A stretch of DNA of 31,221 nucleotides, taken from JAKFWF01 sp031367505. GTDB taxonomy: Bacteria > Pseudomonadota > Alphaproteobacteria > Rhizobiales > Hyphomicrobiaceae. Both the position numbers and the translations under genes were made by a program. The DNA is taken from contig JANLPY010000159.1 in assembly GCA_031367505.1 (NCBI GenBank), positions 1-31,221 of the forward strand. Reading direction: 5' to 3'. Positions 17,601 through 26,952 of this stretch are shown in pieces (within the stretch, counting starts at the first letter, position 1; every line of letters starts with the position of its first letter). The notes beneath the pieces are model-generated. The model was not told where the DNA came from. It saw only the letters and a list, made by a program, of their open reading frames with translations, and did no database searches.

Positions 17601-18161
17601 ATGCCAAAGTCAGAATCCGTTGAGCCGCCGGCATCTGCCGCGGCTGAAGACCCCGACCCTCCACGAGGTATAGCCGTCGACGTAGTACATCAGGCCGGCG
17701 ACTGGCAGTCTCTGGGCGATGTCGCAGCCAGTATCGGTCCACTGTTGGATGCCGTTGGCGAACATCCATCGCTCAAATCGCATATGCCGTCCGAAGCCTG
17801 CCTCGCGCTCGCCGACGATGCTGCTGTTCGCGCGTTGAATTCCACATTTCGAGCGAAGGACAGTCCGACCAACGTGCTGTCATTTCCGTCCGGATTGCCG
17901 GTCGAAAGTGGTCAACCGCAGGCGCTGGGTGACATAATTCTAGCGTTCGAGACGGTGGTCGCGGAGGCTAGCGAACAAGGCATCGCGCCTGCCGATCACG
18001 TTCGCCATCTGGTGCTGCACGGTTTGCTCCACCTCATGGGTTTCGATCATCAAAACGATGCCGAAGCTGAAGGCATGGAAGCACTCGAAATTGAAATACT
18101 GGCAAAAATTGGCATTGCCAATCCCTACGATGAAGCGGCCGTTGCGCCGGTTACTAAATGA
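17601..18161 (+). CDS. ybeY: Endoribonuclease / rRNA maturation factor YbeY
   Basis: YbeY is a zinc-dependent endoribonuclease involved in 16S rRNA 3' end maturation and ribosome quality control. The 186-residue protein carries the HxxxHxxxxxH zinc motif as H140, H144 and H150 in HGLLHLMGFDH. NVLSFPSG, typical of the family, lies at 91-98 and LGDIILA at 109-115. The first 20 or so residues are a low-complexity acidic/proline extension. It starts two bases after phoH, and its stop overlaps the corC start in an ATGA, so translation is probably coupled. Confidence 0.96.
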   Translation: MPKSESVEPPASAAAEDPDPPRGIAVDVVHQAGDWQSLGDVAASIGPLLDAVGEHPSLKSHMPSEACLALADDAAVRALNSTFRAKDSPTNVLSFPSGLPVESGQPQALGDIILAFETVVAEASEQGIAPADHVRHLVLHGLLHLMGFDHQNDAEAEGMEALEIEILAKIGIANPYDEAAVAPVTK

Positions 18162-19183
18162 CTGCGGACCCCGTTAAATCACAGTTGCCAGCGAGTGAGC
18201 GGCCGATAGACCCATTGAGTAAGGAGCCGGCCGCGGGCAACACGCTGGGCTGGTTTGCAAGTCTTCGCGCGCGGCTCGGTCTGCCGGGTGGTCCATCACT
18301 GCGCGAGACCATCGAGGATGCGCTGAAGTCGGACGACAAGTCGCCGGACGCATTTTCTACCGAGGAGCGCAGCATGCTGCTCCGGTTGTTGCGTTTCGGT
18401 GCTCTGCGGGTCGAGGATGTCATGGTGCCGCGTGCCGACATCATCGCTGCCGATGAGAGCGATTCGATGGGCGACATCTTGCGTGTATTCCAGGACGCAG
18501 GCGTGTCCCGCATTCCGCTGTTCAACGAGACGCTGGACGACCCGCGCGGCATGATCCACGTCAAGGATCTGTTGCAGTGGATGACCGGCGATGCTGGGAA
18601 AACACCGGACGGGACCGATCGGCCTCTACCGGATCTCGTTAAAATCGATCTGACCAAGTCGGTTCTCACCACCAAGATCCGGCGGCAGGTGCTCTATGTT
18701 CCGCCGTCAATGCCGGCGATGAACTTGCTGATCCGCATGCAATCGACTCGCATTCACATGGCGCTCGTCGTCGATGAGTACGGCGGCACCGATGGTCTCG
18801 TCACGATCGAGGATCTGGTCGAGCAGATCGTCGGCGACATTGAAGATGAGCACGACGAGTTCGAAGATGCGCACATTAGTCAGGACCCTAAGCTTGGGCT
18901 CGTGGCATCAGCGCGCACGCCGGTAAAGGAGCTCGAGGAGCGTCTGGATCTCAAATTGCTGACGCCAGAAGAAGAGGCCGCGATTGATACCCTAGGAGGA
19001 TTGATGTTCGCGTTGGTTGGGCGCATTCCGACGCGTGGCGAAATCGTCCTGCATCAAGCCGGCATCGAATTTGAAGTGCTGGATGCGGACCCCCGTCGTG
19101 TAAAGAGGCTTCGGATCATCGACGCGCGGGCATCGCGCAATGTGGGCGACGCAGCGCCATCGGCTACCGCTACAAAGGCATGA
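18158..19183 (+). CDS. corC: CorC/HlyC family protein with CBS domain pair (hemolysin-like)
   Basis: The 341-residue protein has a CBS-domain pair (about 85-215; RVEDVMVPRADIIAADE and THIHMALVVDEYGGTDGLVTIEDL-like blocks) and a C-terminal CorC/HlyC domain (about 245-325; IDTLGGLMFALVGRIPTRGE). The membrane DUF21 domain of larger relatives is absent, as in E. coli YbeX/CorC. It is proposed to act in Mg2+/Co2+ balance or ribosome-related functions, but the activity is not settled; the hemolysin name is historical. It overlaps both ybeY and lnt by four bases (ATGA), giving the order ybeY-corC-lnt also known from E. coli. Confidence 0.92.
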   Translation: MTADPVKSQLPASERPIDPLSKEPAAGNTLGWFASLRARLGLPGGPSLRETIEDALKSDDKSPDAFSTEERSMLLRLLRFGALRVEDVMVPRADIIAADESDSMGDILRVFQDAGVSRIPLFNETLDDPRGMIHVKDLLQWMTGDAGKTPDGTDRPLPDLVKIDLTKSVLTTKIRRQVLYVPPSMPAMNLLIRMQSTRIHMALVVDEYGGTDGLVTIEDLVEQIVGDIEDEHDEFEDAHISQDPKLGLVASARTPVKELEERLDLKLLTPEEEAAIDTLGGLMFALVGRIPTRGEIVLHQAGIEFEVLDADPRRVKRLRIIDARASRNVGDAAPSATATKA

Positions 19184-20811
19184 GTATTTCTGCTGCGCGG
19201 GTCGATTTCCGGTTTCATATGCTGCCTCAACGAGCGGCTAAGTGGTGCGCCGACACCAGCTTGCGCACGGCCGCGCTCGCGGCATTTTTGACCGGTGCAG
19301 TCTCGGTACTCGCGATGGCGCCGTTCCATCTGTGGCCCGTACTGTTTTTCACGATGCCATTGCTGGTATGGCTGACCGACCGAGCGGCGAATTTGCCAGC
19401 GCGGACAGCATGGCAGCGAGCGCTCAACGCCGCATGGCCGGGATGGTGGTTTGGTTTCGGCTACTTCGTATTCGGTCTATTTTGGATCGGCGAAGCGTTC
19501 CTTGTCGAATCCGAGCGCTTTTTGTGGGCTCTGCCATTCGCCGTCACGCTTCTTCCGGCCGGCTTGGCATTGTTTTTCGCAGCAGCCACTTCCGTTGCAG
19601 CCGTACTCAGTCGCTCAGGCTTCGAACGTGTTCTGGCCTTGGCGCTCACAATCTCAGCGGCCGAATGGTTGCGCGGACACGTCTTGACAGGGTTTCCGTG
19701 GAACACGCTCGGCTATGCCCTGACGATGCCGTTGCCGCTAATGCAATCGGCAGCCGTCATCGGCATATATGGGCTGACGTTGGTCGCCGTTCTGGTTTTT
19801 GCCGCGCCCGGTGTATTGTTGGTACAGCGCCAAGCATCCAAGGCGTTTGCGATTGCATTTCTCCCGCTCGCTGCCATGGCGGTTTTCGGAGCCTTGCGGT
19901 TGGCCTCGCTCGACGACGCCTCCGTGCCGGGAGTGCGTCTGCGCATCGTGCAGCCTAGCATTCCGCAACGGGAAAAGTGGCTTCCGGAGAACCAGCGCCG
20001 CATTTTCTTCGAGCATATCGATTTGTCGAAGCAGCGCACTGATGGTGCAGTTGACGATGTGGCGGGCGTCACGCACGTCATATGGCCTGAGGCGGCGATG
20101 CCATTCCGTCCTCTGCAAAGCCCGGAAGCGCTATCTGCAATCGGCGCGTTTCTGCCAGTTGGCAAGTATCTGTTGTCAGGCGGATTGCGCACCGTAGAGC
20201 CAACGCCGGGCGCGATCGAGGCGCGCAATAGCCTGATGGTGTTTGGCACAGGTGGCTCAGTCGAGGCGGTCTACGACAAGATCCATCTGGTGCCGTTTGG
20301 CGAATATCTACCCTTCAAGGGAGTGCTCGAAAAGATTGGCTTGGAGCAGCTTGCTCGTCAGCGCGGCGGCTTCGGTATTGGCGTGGTGCCGCGCCCTACG
20401 CTTAACGTGCCCGGTTTGCCGCTCGTCGGTCCGCTCATTTGCTATGAAGCGATTTTTCCCGGTGCAGTTGTCCAGGGCAACGAGCGGCCCGGTGTCTTCA
20501 TCAACGTCACAAACGATGGCTGGTTCGGCAACACGACAGGACCGCGCCAACATCTGCATCAGTCTCGCGTGCGTGCCGTAGAGGAAGGTGTGCCGTTGGT
20601 GCGGGCGGCGAATAACGGGATTTCAGGCGTGATTGCACCGTCCGGCCGGATCATCGGGATGCTCGCACTTAACAAAAGGGGCAGCCTAGATGCGAATTTG
20701 CCACAGGCGATTTCGGCCCCACTTTATGCTCGTTTTGGCGATACTGCATTTTTGGCTTTGTTTGCGGCACTGGCGGGTGCGTTGGCCTTGCTGAGTCGAA
20801 AATCGAACTGA
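19180..20811 (+). CDS. lnt: Apolipoprotein N-acyltransferase
   Basis: Lnt is the inner-membrane enzyme that adds the third acyl chain to the N-terminal Cys of lipoproteins. The 543-residue protein has about six hydrophobic segments in its first 240 residues and a periplasmic nitrilase-like domain. The catalytic triad is visible: E304 in IWPEAAMPF, K367 in YDKIHLVPFGEYLPF and C421 in PLICYEAIFPG. VTNDGWFG and RAVEEGVPLVRAANNGISG are family hallmarks, and a final membrane helix lies near 520-537. The start overlaps the corC stop (ATGA). It is the last gene of the tight cluster. Confidence 0.97.
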   Translation: MSISAARVDFRFHMLPQRAAKWCADTSLRTAALAAFLTGAVSVLAMAPFHLWPVLFFTMPLLVWLTDRAANLPARTAWQRALNAAWPGWWFGFGYFVFGLFWIGEAFLVESERFLWALPFAVTLLPAGLALFFAAATSVAAVLSRSGFERVLALALTISAAEWLRGHVLTGFPWNTLGYALTMPLPLMQSAAVIGIYGLTLVAVLVFAAPGVLLVQRQASKAFAIAFLPLAAMAVFGALRLASLDDASVPGVRLRIVQPSIPQREKWLPENQRRIFFEHIDLSKQRTDGAVDDVAGVTHVIWPEAAMPFRPLQSPEALSAIGAFLPVGKYLLSGGLRTVEPTPGAIEARNSLMVFGTGGSVEAVYDKIHLVPFGEYLPFKGVLEKIGLEQLARQRGGFGIGVVPRPTLNVPGLPLVGPLICYEAIFPGAVVQGNERPGVFINVTNDGWFGNTTGPRQHLHQSRVRAVEEGVPLVRAANNGISGVIAPSGRIIGMLALNKRGSLDANLPQAISAPLYARFGDTAFLALFAALAGALALLSRKSN

Positions 20812-20860
20812 AGCAAATGGTGTCGACGACGATGTTCTCGATTGAGAATATTGCGCAAGT

Positions 20861-20889
20861 TTGACGCAGTGCTGGCGGATAAATACGAC
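20861..20889 (+). promoter_or_regulatory. Candidate promoter of the XRE regulator gene
   Basis: TTGACG at 20861-20866 and TACGAC at 20884-20889 are separated by 17 bases, giving a sigma-70-like pair with a strong -35 and a weak -10. A short inverted repeat TTCTC/GAGAA (20835-20848) lies just upstream, and GTGA/TCAC half-sites lie between the promoter and the start codon. This is pattern matching only. Confidence 0.4.
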
Positions 20890-20928
20890 ACGACATCGTT
20901 TTTGTGCGACAGGTGTGAGTAATCACCC

Positions 20929-21408
20929 ATGATGACTGCAACAGAAAGAGTGCCTGTGAACGAGCCTGGCAATGAGGAGAAAGGCTCGCGGCGCCCCAAT
21001 CCCGTCGACATCCACGTTGGCAGTCGTGTGCGTTTTCGCCGCATGCTGCTTGGCATGAGCCAGGAACGCCTCGGCGAGCAACTGGGCCTTACATTCCAGC
21101 AAGTTCAAAAATATGAAAAAGGCGTCAATCGGATTGGCGCCAGCCGGTTGTTTGAGCTTTCGCGGGTACTTGGGGTGAGCGTCAGTTTTTTCTACGAAGA
21201 GGCGCCTGGCCACATCGCTACGGCACCAGAGTTGGGCGCGCTTCATGGCTTTGCGGAAATGCCCGCTGAAAGTTATGCGTCGGATTTTCTATCGAGCCGG
21301 GAAGGCTTGGAACTCAACAAGGCTTTTGCACGGATCAGTGATCCAAAAGTGCGGCGCACGATCGTCGATTTGGTACGATCGCTTGCAGGTGAAGACGTAA
21401 AACAATAA
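20929..21408 (+). CDS. XRE-family transcriptional regulator
   Basis: The 159-residue protein has a Cro/C1-type helix-turn-helix at about 30-85: VGSRVRFRRMLLGMSQERLGEQLGLTFQQVQKYEKGVNRIGASRLFELSRVLGVSVSFFYE contains all five helices. A short C-terminal part ends in an ISDPKVRRTIVDLVRSLAGE helix. Proteins of this build, including the PraR-type regulators, occur widely in Rhizobiales, and a gene of this kind between lnt and metK is a conserved arrangement there. The targets are unknown; being directly upstream of metK suggests a link to methionine/SAM or growth control. ATG 20929 or 20932 are both possible starts. Confidence 0.88.
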   Translation: MMTATERVPVNEPGNEEKGSRRPNPVDIHVGSRVRFRRMLLGMSQERLGEQLGLTFQQVQKYEKGVNRIGASRLFELSRVLGVSVSFFYEEAPGHIATAPELGALHGFAEMPAESYASDFLSSREGLELNKAFARISDPKVRRTIVDLVRSLAGEDVKQ

Positions 21409-21526
21409 TTGCTGTTGTTCCTTGGTCTTGAAGCTGCCTCGGCTTGACCGAGCCTGCAAAGACTATAAACAGCAGCGCCAACGCAACGTCGCGAGTTCGC
21501 GGCCTTTTATTGCACGGGGTTCTATA
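21409..21526 (+). promoter_or_regulatory. Structured 5' leader of metK, possible attenuator
   Basis: Three nested stems can be read by eye: TGCTGTT (21410-21416) with AACAGCA (21468-21474); a 7-bp stem 21423-21429 with 21459-21465 (one G-U); and CTCGG (21438-21442) with CCGAG (21448-21452). After this comes a terminator-like hairpin (21488-21503) with a T-rich tail and then CACGGGG, the likely ribosome binding site, before GTG 21527. The order resembles sensor-terminator-ribosome-binding-site. I do not recognise a known SAM riboswitch consensus in it. Confidence 0.45.
21488..21511 (+). terminator. Terminator-like hairpin directly before metK
   Basis: GTCGCG pairs with CGCGGC (six pairs, one G-U) around the loop AGTT and is followed by CTTTTATT. 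It ends 15 bases before the metK start codon, too close to leave room for a separate metK promoter after it. It could end the regulator transcript or work as an attenuator. Confidence 0.45.
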
Positions 21527-22825
<1,299 letters not shown>

Positions 22826-22892
22826 GGACCGGACGTCAAACGACCGTGTGCGGCGCTGGCTGTACGAAGTGGTGTCGCCACGCACAACCAAT

Positions 22893-22925
22893 AACGACCG
22901 CGACTATTCGCGGTCGTTTGTTTTT
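22893..22925 (+). terminator. Rho-independent terminator after metK
   Basis: AACGACCGCGA and TCGCGGTCGTT form a perfect 11-bp stem around the loop CTAT, followed by TGTTTTT. This is the strongest terminator in the window. It lies 68 bases after the metK stop and only 11 bases before the trmB start codon. Confidence 0.9.
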
Positions 22926-22936
22926 ATGAGCCAGCC

Positions 22937-23653
22937 GTGAACGAAGATGACGATGACCGCGAATTGGCGCTCGAGCTGCGCTCCTTCGGGCGCCGCCGCG
23001 GTCGCACGCTCAATGCTCGGCAATCGCGCCTTGTCGACGTGTTGCTGCCGAAGCGCCGCCTGGATTTGAATTCGCCGGCGTTGGCCGCTGAGCGGCTAGC
23101 ACAATCGTTGGTCCCCGGTGCGCGCGGCGCCTGGCTCGAAATCGGTTTCGGCGGCGGCGAACACCTGGTGGCGCAGGCCACCGCACACCCGAACATCGCC
23201 TTTATCGGTTGCGAGCCATTCATTGACGGCGTCGTCAAGGTTCTAAGTGCAATCGAAGAGCGCAACCTCGGTAACATCCGCCTGCACGACGATGACGCGC
23301 GCGATGTCCTGCGTTGGTTGCCTGCGGCCTCGATAGATCGGGCGTTCGTTCTGTTTCCCGACCCGTGGCCGAAATCGAAGCACCGCAAACGGCGACTGGT
23401 GTCTGGGCCGACGCTTGCGCTCCTCGCCCGCGTCATGAAGCCGGGCGCCCAACTTCGGGTGGCGACCGATATCGGTGACTATGCACGCACGATATTGGAG
23501 GCGATCGCCCATCAGAGTGCCTTTCGATGGACCGCCACGGGGCCCGCCGATTGGCGCATTCAGGGCGACGATTGGCCAGTGACGCGATACCAGCAGAAAG
23601 CTGATCGCGAGGGCCGCTGTAGCTATTTTTTGCGGTTTGAACGGCGGGCCTAG
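22937..23653 (+). CDS. trmB: tRNA (guanine-N7-)-methyltransferase TrmB
   Basis: TrmB uses SAM to make m7G46 in the variable loop of tRNAs. The 238-residue protein shows FGRRRGRTLNARQSRLVD, the conserved N-terminal block, then the SAM-binding EIGFGGGEHLV and the signature FPDPWPKSKHRKRRLV, ending with VTRYQQKADREGRCSYFLRFER. GTG 22937 is the probable start; no good ribosome binding site precedes it. The metK terminator's T-run ends just 11 bases upstream, so trmB is reached by read-through or has an unusually short leader. Confidence 0.95.
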   Translation: MNEDDDDRELALELRSFGRRRGRTLNARQSRLVDVLLPKRRLDLNSPALAAERLAQSLVPGARGAWLEIGFGGGEHLVAQATAHPNIAFIGCEPFIDGVVKVLSAIEERNLGNIRLHDDDARDVLRWLPAASIDRAFVLFPDPWPKSKHRKRRLVSGPTLALLARVMKPGAQLRVATDIGDYARTILEAIAHQSAFRWTATGPADWRIQGDDWPVTRYQQKADREGRCSYFLRFERRA

Positions 23654-23728
23654 CCTGGGCAATTGCGGTCTCGTTCACCATCCGCGAATACTCGCCGCAA
23701 CGACTGTCAAATTTCCTCTAGTTTTATC

Positions 23729-23757
23729 TTGACCAACCGTTGCTCGTTGGCTACGCA
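23729..23757 (+). promoter_or_regulatory. Candidate promoter of the rimP-nusA-infB operon
   Basis: TTGACC at 23729-23734 and TACGCA at 23752-23757 are spaced by 17 bases. The -35 is close to consensus and the -10 weak. It would start transcription near 23764, just before the leader hairpin. This is an inference from pattern and position. Confidence 0.4.
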
Positions 23758-23789
23758 TAAGTTGCTCATGATCATCTCAACTTGGGGGT

Positions 23790-23819
23790 GGGTCCGAAAG
23801 GATCCGCTCTTTTTGTTTT
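23790..23819 (+). terminator. GNRA-looped terminator/attenuator in the rimP leader
   Basis: GGGTCC pairs with GGATCC (six pairs, one G-U) around a GAAA tetraloop, followed by a T-rich tail TCTTTTTGTTTT. It lies 41 bases before the rimP start, downstream of the best promoter candidate. Either it ends trmB transcription or it attenuates the rimP-nusA operon. A rimP leader attenuator is known in enterobacteria; kinship cannot be shown here. Confidence 0.7.
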
Positions 23820-23860
23820 GATGACCTTAAGTTTTTTACTGTGTTGGGACTTCAGGCCGT

Positions 23861-24466
23861 ATGGACGCCATCGACGACGGTGCACCTTCCGAGGAGCGCT
23901 TCATTCACGAGACCGGGCTTGCCGCGGGCATCGCCGCGCTCGTTGAACCCGTGTTGAGCGATCTCGGCTTCCGTTTGGTTCGGGTTCAGTTGTCGGGCTC
24001 CGACAGCCAAACATTGCAAATCATGGCTGAGCGGCCAGATGGCTCAATGTCGGTTGGTGATTGTGAGACGGTGTCGAGGCAAGTGTCTCCCGTACTCGAT
24101 GCCTATGATCCATTGACCAACGCCTATCGCCTCGAAATTTCATCGCCGGGCATTGATCGGCCACTCGTGCGTCCGTCAGACTTCGAAGATTGGTCCGGCT
24201 TTGAAGCAAAGATTGAGTTGAAGCAGCCGATCGACGGCCGCAAGCGCTTTCGCGGCATCATCGACGGCTTCGAGAACGACGAGGTTCGCGTCGAATGCGA
24301 CCTCGATCAAGTTGGCAAGCAAGTATTGGGTTTCCCGATGGCAATTATCGGTGAAGCCAAGCTCGTACTCAGTGACGATCTCATCCGAGAGACCTTGCGA
24401 CGGGCGAAGAAGTTGAAGGAACGCGGCGTCGTTGCCGGTTCCGACGAAGGTTCGACACAAGAATAA
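23861..24466 (+). CDS. rimP: Ribosome maturation factor RimP
   Basis: RimP assists maturation of the 30S subunit. The 201-residue protein has the two-domain family layout. The N-terminal part shows LGFRLVRVQLSGSDSQTLQIMAERPDG and VGDCETVSRQVSPVLDAYDPLTNAYRLEISSPGIDRPL, and the C-terminal SH3-like part starts near residue 105 and contains FRGIIDGFENDEVRVE. An extended charged tail follows. It is the first gene of the rimP-nusA-ylxR-infB-rbfA-truB operon. The nusA ribosome binding site overlaps its stop codon. Confidence 0.95.
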   Translation: MDAIDDGAPSEERFIHETGLAAGIAALVEPVLSDLGFRLVRVQLSGSDSQTLQIMAERPDGSMSVGDCETVSRQVSPVLDAYDPLTNAYRLEISSPGIDRPLVRPSDFEDWSGFEAKIELKQPIDGRKRFRGIIDGFENDEVRVECDLDQVGKQVLGFPMAIIGEAKLVLSDDLIRETLRRAKKLKERGVVAGSDEGSTQE

Positions 24467-24476
24467 GGTGAAGACC

Positions 24477-26099
24477 ATGGCAGTCGCAGGCGTAAGTGCA
24501 AACCGGTTGGAGCTCCTCCAGATCGCCGACAGCGTCGCGCGTGAAAAAACGATCGATCGCAAGATCGTAATCGAGGCGATGGAAGACGCCATTCAGAAAG
24601 CCGCCAAGACGCGCTACGGTGCTGAGAACGACATTCGTTGCGAAATCGACCCGAAGACGGGAGAAACCCGGCTGTCGCGTGTCATGGCGGTTGTCGAAGA
24701 AGTCGAAAACGACTCGACCCAGATTAATCTCGCGGACGCCAAGCGACGCAACCCGGACGCCAAGATCGGCGACTTTATCGCGGAAGGCTTACCGCCGCTC
24801 GATTTCGGCCGTGTAGCGGCGCAAAACGCCAAGCAGGTTATCGTCCAGAAGGTTCGCGAAGCTGAGCGCGAGCGTCAGTTCGGTGAATACAAAGATCGCG
24901 TCGGCGAAATCATCAACGGCACGGTAAAGCGCGTCGAGTATGGCAATGTCATCGTCGATCTGGGGCGCGCCGAAGGCATTATCCGTCGCGACGAAATGAT
25001 CCCGCGCGAAACGCCCCGTTACGGCGATCGAATTCGTTCGTATATTTATGATGTTCGGCGTGAGCCGCGCGGACCGCAGATCTTTCTGTCGCGCGCGAAA
25101 CCCGAGTTCATGTCGAAACTCTTCGCGATGGAAGTACCGGAGATCTATGACAACGTCGTCGAGATCAAGTCGGTGGCTCGTGATCCAGGTTCACGTGCGA
25201 AGATCGCAGTGATATCGAAAGACAGCTCGATTGACCCGGTCGGCGCATGCGTCGGTATGCGCGGCGCGCGTGTTCAAGCTGTCGTCAATGAGCTGCAAGG
25301 CGAAAAAGTCGATATCATTCAGTGGAACGCGGATGCTGCGACATTTATCGTCAACGCCTTGGCACCAGCCGAAGTGTCGAAAGTTGTGCTCGACGAGGAT
25401 GCCGCCCGTATTGAAGTTGTCGTGCCGGAAGCCCAATTATCGCTGGCCATCGGCCGTCGTGGGCAAAACGTGCGATTGGCATCGCAGCTGACCGGCTGGG
25501 ATATCGACATCCTGACGGAACAGGAAGAGAGCGAGCGTCGCCAAAAAGAATTCACCGAACGATCGGCGATGTTCATGGAGTGCTTGGATGTCGACGAGGT
25601 TATCGCTCAATTGCTGGTGACCGAAGGCTTCGCGAGCGTCGAGGAAGTGGCATTCGTCGATTCGTCCGAAGTCGCTCACATCGAAGGCTTCGATGAAAAT
25701 ACGGCTGAAGAAATTCAAACGCGAGCACGTGAGTACTTGGAAAAGCAGGAAAAAATTAAAGACGATCGCCGCCGCGAGCTGGGCGTAGCTGACGAGTTGT
25801 CGCAAGTTGCCGGCATCACGACCGCTATGCTCGTGGCATTCGGCGAGAATGGCGTGAAGTCGCTGGAAGATCTCGCCGATTGCGCAACGGATGATCTCAC
25901 GGGGTGGACCGAGCGCAAGAAGGAGAAGGACGCCGAAACCATCCGCCACAAGGGCTTCCTCGATGGTTTCGAAGTCGATCGGAAAGCCGCCGAAGACATG
26001 ATCATGTCGGCGCGTGTGCTCGCTGGTTGGATCAAGGCTGAAGATCTCGTGGCGCCGGAAACGGCCGAGGTCGACGACGCAACTACTGTCACACCATAA
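24477..26099 (+). CDS. nusA: Transcription termination/antitermination factor NusA
   Basis: NusA binds RNA polymerase and modulates pausing, termination and antitermination. The 540-residue protein has the N-terminal domain (1-130), an S1 domain (about 133-200, GEIINGTVKRVEYGNVIVDLGRAEGII), two KH domains (about 205-350, DPVGACVGMRGARVQAVVNEL and LAIGRRGQNVRLASQLTGWDIDI) and C-terminal acidic repeat regions (about 370-520). Start 24477 is chosen because AAGGTG lies seven bases upstream and overlaps the rimP stop; an upstream in-frame extension runs inside rimP. The gene is ten bases from rimP. NusA often controls its own operon, which may relate to the leader hairpin. Confidence 0.97.
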   Translation: MAVAGVSANRLELLQIADSVAREKTIDRKIVIEAMEDAIQKAAKTRYGAENDIRCEIDPKTGETRLSRVMAVVEEVENDSTQINLADAKRRNPDAKIGDFIAEGLPPLDFGRVAAQNAKQVIVQKVREAERERQFGEYKDRVGEIINGTVKRVEYGNVIVDLGRAEGIIRRDEMIPRETPRYGDRIRSYIYDVRREPRGPQIFLSRAKPEFMSKLFAMEVPEIYDNVVEIKSVARDPGSRAKIAVISKDSSIDPVGACVGMRGARVQAVVNELQGEKVDIIQWNADAATFIVNALAPAEVSKVVLDEDAARIEVVVPEAQLSLAIGRRGQNVRLASQLTGWDIDILTEQEESERRQKEFTERSAMFMECLDVDEVIAQLLVTEGFASVEEVAFVDSSEVAHIEGFDENTAEEIQTRAREYLEKQEKIKDDRRRELGVADELSQVAGITTAMLVAFGENGVKSLEDLADCATDDLTGWTERKKEKDAETIRHKGFLDGFEVDRKAAEDMIMSARVLAGWIKAEDLVAPETAEVDDATTVTP

Positions 26100-26126
26100 G
26101 TGTCGTGACCGGTATAAGGACGAGGC

Positions 26127-26798
26127 ATGGATACGGAAGCGGCAGTCGCGGAAACGATCATCGTGCGCGAGCGGGACAAACCCAGCTTGCGTACGTGTAT
26201 CGTCACGCGCGCCGAACTCCCGCCAGCAGACATGATCCGCTTCGTACCAGCGCCCGACGGATCGATAACGCCGGATTTGGCGCGTAAACTTCCCGGTCGT
26301 GGCGTTTGGGTGACATGCAACTCTGAGCTGCTAACCGAGGCGGTGCGCTCAAAAGCGTTCGCCAAGAGTTTGAAGCGCAAAGTCACGGCGCCCGACGACT
26401 TGGCGGCTCAGGTCGAGCGGCTTATGGTCAAGCGTGTGATCGAAGCGCTGGCGCTGGCAAATAAGGCTGGTTGTTTAGTCACCGGCTTCTCAAAAATCGA
26501 TGCGGAGTTGTCGCGCGGCAATTTGGTGGTGCTCCTGCACGGCCTCGAGGCCTCGGTCGATGGGTCGGGCAAGCTCGATCGTAAATGGCGTGCGGTTGCA
26601 GCGGACCTAGGGAAAAAGGCGACAATCGTAAACGAATTGACGATTGCGCAATTGGATTTGGCGACAGGCCGGGAAAATGTGGTACATGCAGGGTTGAGCG
26701 CAGGTGGCGCGACGAGCAGGTTCTCGATCGAAGTCGAGCGTCTCGGCCGCTATCGTTTGCCCTCCTCCTCGCTTGTACGTGAAGCAAAGGCAGAGTGA
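26127..26798 (+). CDS. ylxR: YlxR (DUF448) / L7Ae-like RNA-binding protein
   Basis: The 223-residue protein joins an N-terminal YlxR domain (about 18-95; RTCIVTRAELPPADMIRFV and PGRGVWVTCNSELL) to a C-terminal L7Ae/L30e-like segment (about 95-185; ALALANKAGCLVTGFSKIDAEL and the following part). This two-part build is usual in alphaproteobacteria between nusA and infB, whereas many other bacteria have the two parts as separate genes. It is presumed to bind RNA; its exact function is unresolved. AAGGACGAGG lies before the ATG at 26127. It is 27 bases after nusA. Confidence 0.9.
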   Translation: MDTEAAVAETIIVRERDKPSLRTCIVTRAELPPADMIRFVPAPDGSITPDLARKLPGRGVWVTCNSELLTEAVRSKAFAKSLKRKVTAPDDLAAQVERLMVKRVIEALALANKAGCLVTGFSKIDAELSRGNLVVLLHGLEASVDGSGKLDRKWRAVAADLGKKATIVNELTIAQLDLATGRENVVHAGLSAGGATSRFSIEVERLGRYRLPSSSLVREAKAE

Positions 26799-26952
26799 TC
26801 TGCTGAGTATTTGGGTTCTTGCTTCTTCTCTCGATTGACTGAGGGAAGTCGTGTCATTGTCGAAGTTTCTAATAAGCGGACCAGTTCGTCGAACCGCAAT
26901 TGAGCGGCAGATCGAGCGGCGGCCCGTAGAGTGTCGGGAAAACGGATCAGGT

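Noticed and set aside
21409..21526. SAM-II or SAM/SAH riboswitch assignment
   Set aside because: The expected conserved sequences of those classes were not seen, so the leader is reported without a class.
23654..23860. Possible initiator tRNA upstream of rimP, as in E. coli
   Set aside because: No cloverleaf, T-loop sequence or CCA end could be found; the region holds only the promoter candidate and hairpin.
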